Of a stretch of 40,444 bases of DNA, positions 17,291 to 23,608 are shown piece after piece. The DNA comes from an uncultured Clostridia bacterium. GTDB lineage: Bacteria > Bacillota > Clostridia > Oscillospirales > Acutalibacteraceae. Position 1 is the stretch's first letter; every line of letters begins with the position of its first letter. The notes below the pieces were generated by a model. That model had not been told where the DNA came from and made no database searches. It was given only the letters and a program-made list of their open reading frames with translations. Position numbers and translations under genes: made by a program. The stretch spans positions 1 through 40,444 of the forward strand of contig CANQBK010000010.1 in assembly GCA_947589485.1 (NCBI GenBank), given 5' to 3'.

Positions 17291-17318
17291 ATTATATCAC
17301 GGATATTGCCTTTTGCAA
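17291..17318 (-). promoter_or_regulatory. Promoter for the candidate small RNA
   Basis: On the minus strand TTGCAA (17313-17318), a 16-nt spacer and TATAAT (17291-17296), with an extended TG just before the -10. It lies downstream of the transposase relic and points away from it, towards the inverted repeat. Confidence 0.65.
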
Positions 17319-17354
17319 AGAAGTTTGTTTTTTAAGGAGTAGCTAAAGGCGTTG

Positions 17355-17887
17355 TTAAAGAAAATCCACAACGGAAAAAGGCAATTCACCATTTTTCTTA
17401 CGCTGACGGTATTTATATTTGGCTAATCCGAAACGGTTAAAAGCATCGATAAATACGGCAACAACAGAATAAAGTGTTTCAATTTTTCGAGCAAAACATC
17501 AGCACTTATAACATGATAGGCTCTATGCTTTTCATTCCCACTTCCGCATATTGTTTTCCTGTCTATTGCTATTGTTTCTCTTCTTCCTCTTTTTACTGAT
17601 AACCAATTTATCAAACACAACGAGAGCTCAGACGGGTCGATTCTTTCAAAAACACGTCTGAATGTATCACTGTCCGGTATACCATTCGGAAGTTCAAGAA
17701 ATTTCGCTAAATATTCTTTGCGATTTATTCCGAACGCCTCCATATCGGAATAATCTTCTCCTCCGCATATAACTGTACACAGTCCTATGATTATTATATC
17801 TTCAAGCTTATGGCGGATGTTTCCGTGACTTGTTCTCCTCGGCTCCGTAATATTTTGTATTTCCTCTTTTAAATCCTCTATCTTCAT
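17355..17887 (-). pseudogene. ISAs1-family transposase relic, frameshifted and shortened
   Basis: The N-terminal ~125 residues match ISAs1 transposases: EPRRTSHGNIRHKLEDIIIIG, FLELPNGIPDSDTFRRVFERIDP, and KRGRRETIAIDRKTICGSG, which holds the first acidic residue of the DDE site. After AYHVISA the family sequence breaks off. The reading frame ends at 17423, but a +1 frame continues as KIETLYSVVAVFIDAFNRFG...FSVVDFL to a stop at 17355. That looks like the C-terminus of a different transposase joined in. The catalytic core with the other two acidic residues is missing, so it is inactive. No clear inverted ends or target duplications were seen. Confidence 0.8.
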
Positions 17888-17958
17888 ATCTTTATTTTAC
17901 TATTTTTCCTTTAAAAAGTAAATGCGATTGCCCTGCCTGGCCTATATCGCCTATTGCC

Positions 17959-17987
17959 TTGACAAAATATTTCGTCAAAAGTAAAAT
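17959..17987 (+). promoter_or_regulatory. Promoter and overlapping palindrome before the papain-like lipoprotein gene
   Basis: TTGACA (17959-17964), a 17-nt spacer and TAAAAT (17982-17987). The -35 begins a 20-bp near-perfect palindrome, TTGAC(10 nt)GTCAA with inner AAATATTT (17959-17978, mismatched at one pair only). A dimeric repressor bound there would block the promoter. Confidence 0.65.
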
Positions 17988-18012
17988 ATATGTATTAAGG
18001 AGTGAAATAAAT

Positions 18013-20106
18013 ATGAGAAATATGGTACAATACATAAAAAGAACTCTGTCAATTATGCTCTCTATACTTTTGATAAGCGTAATTTGTGGATGCAACGATT
18101 CAAAGCAAAGCATACCGAAAAGTAAATATGCCGAACTGGGCATTTATGTATTTGGAACAACGTCTTGGGATGATTCTGATAGAGGACACACCTATTTGAC
18201 ACTAACAAACACAAGCGACGATACTATCGATTTTCTAAATTACCCGATCGAGTCGGGAAAGGAAATCACACTTGGCTATTGGCCGGATTCAAAGCTTAAA
18301 ATTAATTATGACGCTTTAAAGGATTTAAGAAATCAGGATAAATCGCATGATGTGGTTTCTATAAAAAAATTTCTGACAGAAGATGAAGTGCAGAAATTAA
18401 TTAATTTTACTGTAAAATATTCCGGAACAAAATATAAGGCTCTAACCAACAACTGTACCACTTATGCATTAGGCGCTTGGAATATGGTCAACAATGAAAA
18501 GGAAATCAAGGAAAGCAAAGTTGATGCTCCAAAGTGGACTAAGGACTATATAGAAAAGAATTTCGATGAGAAAGATGTGACCAAAGGAGTCTACAAGCCA
18601 TGTGATATTTTGGATGATTTTGATTTGTTCTATGTTAAATCAGACGGAACTCTTGTACCGGAATATATTGCACTGTCGGATGTAGATGCGACGGTGGATA
18701 TGGAGAACACCCCTAATAATATTGATATTAGCTGGAACAAAAAAGCTAAAGTTATGTTTGACAAACAAATTATGAGCAACAAGGTGTATGTTTCTTACCA
18801 AAAGAAAGATTCCGACCAGTACGACTATGTGGATACTTATATTAATGCGGATAAAGGCGGCTGCATTTTAAGCAATCTGGAAAGTAATACTACTTATGTT
18901 ATAAAGCTTTGTCCTATATATGAGTATACCTTTGAAAACGAAAAAAAACAGGTTAAGGGAGAATGGATCTCGCGGGAGGTAAAGATTGATTCCTTAAGTT
19001 TTTTCGGGTCTGTTGTTAATTTAAACGGTGATATATGTTATTGGAAATATAACGACAATACATTTTCAAAAAGTGGTGATTCAGGATACTTTGGAGTACA
19101 AAAAGAAACTGTAAATCAAATGGTACGCAGAAACACCTCAGGAAATGAAACTGTATTGTTTCAAGCAGAAGGGTATGGAAGCTTTGCAATCGTAAACAAA
19201 CGAGTGTTCTATTCTTCCTCAGACGGAAACGTGTGTATTTGCGATATAGACGGAAAAAATAAAGTAATTATCGGTAAAAATAAAATTTTGGATGCAACAG
19301 AGGACGGTAAATATTTAATTTGTTCTGACGAAAAACGGATAAGTGCAATAGACACAAAAACTGAAAAAGAAATCGTATTGTCAGAAAACGGTTCCTATAT
19401 AGATTGTCATGATGGTATAGTTTACTATCAACCTTTAAGTAGTGATTTCTATGAAATGTATAACGGAAAAATAACGATTTCCTGCATAAAGCCGGACGGA
19501 ACAAACCAAAAAGACCTTTTTACTACAACATCAGAATTGTATAACTATAATGCAGGAGAAACCCAAGTTGGACAAATGTACTTTGGAAATGAATATATCT
19601 ATTTCTCGTATGGATGTGTATCAGGCTCGGCATTTGTTTTTCAAGGGGGCAAAATCATAAGGATGAAATATGATGGCAGTGATAACGAAGTGGTTGCCGG
19701 CGAGCCAAATTTGGTTGAAGCTGAATTTTCTATAAATAAAGATGGTTCAGTAAATGCCTTTGATTTAAACTCGCGATTGGTAATGTATGTTAATATGAAA
19801 GATTTTTGTGTTGAAAACGACAATGTTTACAGTATAGACCGCAGTAACGGGGAAAAGAAAGAGATTATCTCAGTTAATGAATATTCTATAATAGGAGATG
19901 AACCTCCTAAACCAAATGATGATTCTAATATTTATAATATAGATTTTATACAAAAATTCGATGATAAAGTATATTACCTTGTAAAATATGGAAAGAAAGA
20001 TACATCATATTCTATCGGTTGGAGAACAGGATATGTCAGGGCAAAAGTTGCATTTATGCAAAAAGACTTGACATCAGGAAAGGTTGAAATTATTTATCAA
20101 TTCTAA
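18013..20106 (+). CDS. Surface lipoprotein with papain-like domain, Fn3-like domain and DUF5050-type propeller
   Basis: The 697-aa protein has a signal peptide ending in a lipobox (ICGC, Cys27). Residues ~40-160 carry RGHTYLTL (His58) and NNCTTYALGAWN (Cys147); a histidine before the cysteine is the order of circularly permuted NlpC/P60-like (papain-fold) enzymes, so peptidase or amidase activity is possible. Residues ~215-320 look like a fibronectin type III domain (TPNNIDISWNKKAKV, LESNTTYVIKLCPIY). From ~325 to the end, repeated strands such as RVFYSSSDGNVCICDIDG and IIRMKYDGSDNEVVAG fit a DUF5050/TolB-like beta-propeller. The start at 18013 has an AAGGAGTG site; an open frame from 17959 is discarded because it starts in the -35 box. 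Substrate unknown. Confidence 0.7.
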   Translation: MRNMVQYIKRTLSIMLSILLISVICGCNDSKQSIPKSKYAELGIYVFGTTSWDDSDRGHTYLTLTNTSDDTIDFLNYPIESGKEITLGYWPDSKLKINYDALKDLRNQDKSHDVVSIKKFLTEDEVQKLINFTVKYSGTKYKALTNNCTTYALGAWNMVNNEKEIKESKVDAPKWTKDYIEKNFDEKDVTKGVYKPCDILDDFDLFYVKSDGTLVPEYIALSDVDATVDMENTPNNIDISWNKKAKVMFDKQIMSNKVYVSYQKKDSDQYDYVDTYINADKGGCILSNLESNTTYVIKLCPIYEYTFENEKKQVKGEWISREVKIDSLSFFGSVVNLNGDICYWKYNDNTFSKSGDSGYFGVQKETVNQMVRRNTSGNETVLFQAEGYGSFAIVNKRVFYSSSDGNVCICDIDGKNKVIIGKNKILDATEDGKYLICSDEKRISAIDTKTEKEIVLSENGSYIDCHDGIVYYQPLSSDFYEMYNGKITISCIKPDGTNQKDLFTTTSELYNYNAGETQVGQMYFGNEYIYFSYGCVSGSAFVFQGGKIIRMKYDGSDNEVVAGEPNLVEAEFSINKDGSVNAFDLNSRLVMYVNMKDFCVENDNVYSIDRSNGEKKEIISVNEYSIIGDEPPKPNDDSNIYNIDFIQKFDDKVYYLVKYGKKDTSYSIGWRTGYVRAKVAFMQKDLTSGKVEIIYQF

Positions 20107-20188
20107 ATTAACATTTTAAATCCTTGAAATATTAGTCTTTTCCCGGGGTACATGGTTGCTTATAACATAAGGCAAACCGTAGGGAATT

Positions 20189-20620
20189 ATGAAAGAGGAG
20201 TCGGGATTTTGGGAGGTATTATCGTTGTTGTTTCACACATTCTTTTCTCAGAAAGAGCGGCGAAAGTTTGGCGGCAGTGATTTTTTTGAAATACAGTTTT
20301 GCAGACTGCCAAAAAATACGGCAATAGAAATAATTGTATCGGTAGATAACATCGTCGACTGGCAGGATGATTCTCTCTATGTATCCGGCAATGATTATAA
20401 CCTGTTTTTTGAAGAATATGAACGTATATTCAACTGTGGAATTTATAATAACTTGAAATCCGGCACAATAGACCCGTATGGGATTAATTATTACAGACCG
20501 GAACTAATCGACGGTATAATAGCAAAACTCCATAAAATAATGCCAACAGATTATGAGAAGCTCGTAGAATGGCTTAACACGGCAAAAACATATAATGGCT
20601 TTTACGTTTTGGGCGTATAA
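20189..20620 (+). CDS. Hypothetical protein, possible immunity-type protein
   Basis: I do not recognise this 143-aa protein. It is acidic with many aromatic residues and no signal peptide or membrane segment. It has FFEIQFCRLPKNTAIEIIVSVDN in the first half and ELIDGIIAKLHKIMPTDYEKLVEWLNTAKTYNGFYVLGV at the end. Small, acidic, cytoplasmic proteins of this sort often turn up as immunity proteins of polymorphic toxins, but no toxin gene is visible next to it, so that is a guess. A GTAGGG sequence lies before the ATG. It follows the papain-like lipoprotein by 82 nt with no clear terminator or promoter between, so the two could share a transcript. Confidence 0.6.
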   Translation: MKEESGFWEVLSLLFHTFFSQKERRKFGGSDFFEIQFCRLPKNTAIEIIVSVDNIVDWQDDSLYVSGNDYNLFFEEYERIFNCGIYNNLKSGTIDPYGINYYRPELIDGIIAKLHKIMPTDYEKLVEWLNTAKTYNGFYVLGV

Positions 20621-20851
20621 ACAGCTTCCCGTTTACCGCGCATCAGCACAAGGTTATTACGCCTGCGGTGCAGCAAGAAAACACAAATTCTCCTCGCAAT
20701 CGGTATCGTTACACATGGTTCGATACCCTGACTCTTGGTGACTACCTTATCGCACCAAGTAAATAGTCTGCTAATTCCGCAGTATTTTTGGTGTAGCCAT
20801 TGATAAATATGATATAATGTTGCTTGTAATAAATAGAAATGAGGAATAACC
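20621..20851. other. Non-coding or decayed stretch
   Basis: No supported gene. It contains a hairpin GGTATCG/CGATACC (about 20701-20726) and, at its right end, an extended -10 TGATATAAT (about 20811-20819) that probably starts transcription of the next gene. Base composition at 20630-20770 is more GC-rich than the neighbours, suggesting a relic or inserted repeat. It does not fold as a tRNA. Confidence 0.4.
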
Positions 20852-21511
20852 TTGCTTGCAATACAAAAAATCCGTATTAGTTGGACTAAAAAGGACAGAA
20901 CACCGGAAAGTGCTGTTGAAAGGCAGAAATTTATAGGTCCGTTTAAAATCAAAGATAGTGTTTGCTTAAAAGGAGAAGGAGCATTTATTAATCACTGTAA
21001 TTTCATACAGGATAATAAGAAAGTTTACAATGAATCTGTTTACTTTTTTGAAATGAACAAATTTGATGAGGCAACATCTCCTATATCTTATAATACATTT
21101 AGAAAACACTTGTTGATACATAGAGAATACAAAGCTGTATTAGACGGTAATTTTACTGATGATCCCAGAATACCCGGAATTATTATTATTGAAGAAGACG
21201 ACGCTTATCGTATCAAATGGCATTCACTTATAAACAATAATAACTGCTATCGACCTATAAGACGAGGTCATAACGAAGATTTTAATAACCCGAAATCTCA
21301 TTTTTTTGGAATGAATGTAACTTGTGAAACCGCTCTTATTCTTCATAAAGACGAATCAGGAATAATTGAATACAATTATCGCTATTCACACGAATCACAA
21401 CATTATGAACGCTATTGCGTATATTTTGTAAATACGAACTGTCTTGATTATAACACATTCACCAAAGCAGATTACAAATATAAATATGATCAAACGGTTG
21501 TTCTTTTTTAA
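20852..21511 (+). CDS. Hypothetical protein, C-terminus formed on a duplicated segment
   Basis: This 219-aa protein is not recognised. It starts at TTG with a GAGGAA site 6 nt upstream. There is no signal peptide or membrane helix. It is rich in Asn, Tyr and His, with HFFGMNVTCETALILHKDESGIIEYNYRYSHESQHYERYCVYFV in the second half as alternating strands (quoted here in part). Its last codons and stop fall at the edge of a 71-bp copy of histidine-kinase DNA (21505-21575), so the original C-terminus may have been lost or changed. A strong terminator follows. It sits alone between two decayed stretches, suggesting acquired DNA. Confidence 0.55.
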   Translation: MLAIQKIRISWTKKDRTPESAVERQKFIGPFKIKDSVCLKGEGAFINHCNFIQDNKKVYNESVYFFEMNKFDEATSPISYNTFRKHLLIHREYKAVLDGNFTDDPRIPGIIIIEEDDAYRIKWHSLINNNNCYRPIRRGHNEDFNNPKSHFFGMNVTCETALILHKDESGIIEYNYRYSHESQHYERYCVYFVNTNCLDYNTFTKADYKYKYDQTVVLF

Positions 21512-21575
21512 GCACCGAGTTTTCATCTTCCGTGGTTTTCTCAATTTCCATATTATATGTTCCGCTGTTTATTGC
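21505..21575 (-). pseudogene. Fragment of a BceS-like histidine kinase gene (paralogue relic)
   Basis: These 71 bp match 22442-22512 inside the neighbouring kinase gene with about three differences. On the minus strand the fragment would read INSGTYNMEIEKTTEDENSV, the linker after the second membrane helix. It is not connected to further kinase sequence on either side. It is either a remnant of a second kinase copy or a short duplication. Confidence 0.7.
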
Positions 21576-21605
21576 GCTCAACTTTTGTTGCGCGCAATAT
21601 TTTTT
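21571..21605 (+). terminator. Rho-independent terminator
   Basis: ATTGCGC/GCGCAAT with an inner CAAC/GTTG stem closed by TTTT (21571-21598), followed by ATTTTTT. It lies 60 nt after the hypothetical gene ending at 21511. Confidence 0.85.
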
Positions 21606-21708
21606 AGCCAAAATTACCAACGGTTTGGAATAAAGTCAAAAACATAATTTATAAATTTATTCGATATAAATATCGTCCTATTTCGGCGGTTTCAATTATA
21701 ATATTAAG

Positions 21709-22923
21709 TCACTTGTATTTGTATATTTTTATAATAAATGTCGTTCCTTTGCCTGTGACAGACTTTACATCTATACTTCCGTTATGCTTTTCTATTATGC
21801 TTTGTGCAAGGGACAAACCTATTCCGATACCGTTTCCGTCGGAATTTCTTGATTGATAAAAACGCTCGAAAATATGCGGTAAATCTTTTTCTGAAATTCC
21901 TATTCCCGTATCTGATATTGTTATAGCAGTATAAAGTTTATTGTCCTTAGCGGAAAGAGTAACTGTCCCCCCTCTTCCCGTATGCTCTATACAGTTTTTA
22001 ATTATATTTGACAGAGCCTCACATATCCATTTTTTATCACAATTTAACTGTATTTCTTTACATTCGTTTTTAATTATATTTACTCCTTTAAGGTCGGCAA
22101 TAATATCGTTGTTCCTTATGCAATCGTCAAATATGCTGTCGGTGCTTTCATTTTCATAATGAAATTCGATTGTATTTGAATCAAATTTTGACAGTTTAAG
22201 AAGCGACTGAACAAGAAAGCTCATATTGTCCAACGACTGCCTTATATCACGCAAAAATTCCTTTCGCATTTTATCGGTCATATAATTGTCCTCAATAATA
22301 TTATCTACTATAACCATAGTTGAGGTAATAGGTGTTTTTATTTGGTGGGATATATCGGAAATCAACCTTTTAAGATATACCTTATCATTAAGATTTTTTT
22401 CGGAATATTCACGAAGCATTATAGTAGTTTTATATATTTCATTTTTAAGCACCGAGTTTTCATCTTCCGTGTTTTTCTCGATTTCCATATTATATTTTCC
22501 GCTGTTTATTGCAGATAAATAATTTGTAAGTTCAGCAATATCTTTTTTGCGTTTTTTCTGATATATAACAAAAACTAAAGTATATACTGCTCCTGACGCA
22601 ATTATAACAACTGACGTCAAAAGTATTGTACTATAACTGTTTTGTTCATTTTCATATACCGACCAATCATTTAGGGATATGCCGTATGTCCGCAAAAAAT
22701 TTTTTCCCGCTTCAGCATCGCTTTCTCCGTTCAATATTTTTAAAACTTCAGTTTCGTCAATATCGGGATATTTTTCAAGAACAACACTTATAATTCCCTC
22801 CACGGAATTGTTTGTAGAATTTCTTATACTATCAAGACTGAGTTTTACCGTAAATATTCCGATTGCCGTAAAAATTATCGTAATAACCGCAAAAGATATA
22901 ATAACCAATTTTGAACGCTTCAT
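21709..22923 (-). CDS. Sensor histidine kinase of an ABC-linked two-component system
   Basis: The 404-aa membrane kinase has two helices (~residues 8-28 and 103-123) enclosing a short extracellular loop. Then come a HAMP-like linker, a HisKA domain with the phosphoacceptor in DISHQIKTPITS (~residue 193), and a HATPase_c domain with N box NIIKNCIEHTG, G1 DTGIGISEKD, F box IFERFYQ and G2 GNGIGIGLSLAQ. It should phosphorylate the regulator encoded just upstream. The start overlaps the regulator stop by 4 nt. The gene order ATPase, permease, regulator, kinase indicates a Bce/Vex-like module that senses and removes membrane-active peptides. The small sensor loop fits kinases that read transporter activity (inference). 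Confidence 0.88.
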   Translation of the reverse strand: MKRSKLVIISFAVITIIFTAIGIFTVKLSLDSIRNSTNNSVEGIISVVLEKYPDIDETEVLKILNGESDAEAGKNFLRTYGISLNDWSVYENEQNSYSTILLTSVVIIASGAVYTLVFVIYQKKRKKDIAELTNYLSAINSGKYNMEIEKNTEDENSVLKNEIYKTTIMLREYSEKNLNDKVYLKRLISDISHQIKTPITSTMVIVDNIIEDNYMTDKMRKEFLRDIRQSLDNMSFLVQSLLKLSKFDSNTIEFHYENESTDSIFDDCIRNNDIIADLKGVNIIKNECKEIQLNCDKKWICEALSNIIKNCIEHTGRGGTVTLSAKDNKLYTAITISDTGIGISEKDLPHIFERFYQSRNSDGNGIGIGLSLAQSIIEKHNGSIDVKSVTGKGTTFIIKIYKYK

Positions 22924-23570
22924 TTTTTCTCCATCCTGTAACCGATATTTTTAACTGTTTTTATAATATCCGTACCGAGCTTCTTTCTTATTCGCTTAAT
23001 GTAAACGCTAAGAGTATTGTCGTTTACATAATTTCCTGAAATATCCCATATCCTTTCCAATATGCTTTCACGACTGACCGTTTTTCCGCAATTTTGGACA
23101 AGCATTAAAAATATTCTGTATTCCAAAGAAGTTAATTCCAACGGAATATTGTTTTTTGTTACGGTTCTTGCACTCGAATCAATTGTTATATCACCTAAAG
23201 TTAAAACATTTGAAGTGTTATTCTTTTTGGTAAGCCTTTTTATTCTTGCCAGAAGTTCACGGCTTGAAAACGGCTTTGTTATATAATCCTCCGCACCAAG
23301 CTCAAATCCCTTTACAACATTATCCTCATCATCGAGAGCTGTGAGGAATATTACCGGAGCGCAGTTTATATTTTTTATTTCCTCGTACAGCTCAAATCCG
23401 TTTCCGTCCGGCAGTGTTATATCTATAATTATAACATCATAATCACCGCCGGATTTTTCAAGCGCTTCCTTATATGTTGAACATACGACGGTTTCATAAT
23501 TGTTATTATGAAAATAATACTTCAGTCCCTTGCATATTGTTTTATTGTCCTCAACCAGCAATATATTCAT
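22920..23570 (-). CDS. OmpR-family response regulator
   Basis: The 216-aa regulator starts MNILLVEDNKTICKG. The receiver domain has the phosphorylation aspartate in DVIIIDITLPDGNGFEL (~residue 51) and the conserved lysine in YITKPFSSRELLARI. The winged-helix DNA-binding domain spans ~125-216 with LTSLEYRIFLMLVQNCGKTVSRE and TLSVYIKRIRKKLG. An in-frame upstream codon at 23612 is open, but ATG 23570 matches family N-termini and has a GGGGG ribosome site. A likely target is the direct repeat before the ABC ATPase gene (27245-27263). Confidence 0.9.
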   Translation of the reverse strand: MNILLVEDNKTICKGLKYYFHNNNYETVVCSTYKEALEKSGGDYDVIIIDITLPDGNGFELYEEIKNINCAPVIFLTALDDEDNVVKGFELGAEDYITKPFSSRELLARIKRLTKKNNTSNVLTLGDITIDSSARTVTKNNIPLELTSLEYRIFLMLVQNCGKTVSRESILERIWDISGNYVNDNTLSVYIKRIRKKLGTDIIKTVKNIGYRMEKK

Positions 23571-23608
23571 ACTAACCCCCTGTACAGGTATTACCGCCGT
23601 ATTTTTTA

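Noticed and set aside
17892-18143. 83-codon minus-strand frame at the transposase/lipoprotein junction
   Set aside because: Runs through the lipoprotein promoter and signal peptide region; no evidence of coding.
20690-20770. Possible tRNA because of GGTTCGATACC
   Set aside because: No acceptor stem, anticodon arm or matching T-stem could be built on either strand.
20602-20952. 116-codon minus-strand frame overlapping two hypothetical genes
   Set aside because: Covers a decayed GC-rich stretch and the promoter and start of the gene at 20852; no ribosome site or recognisable domain.
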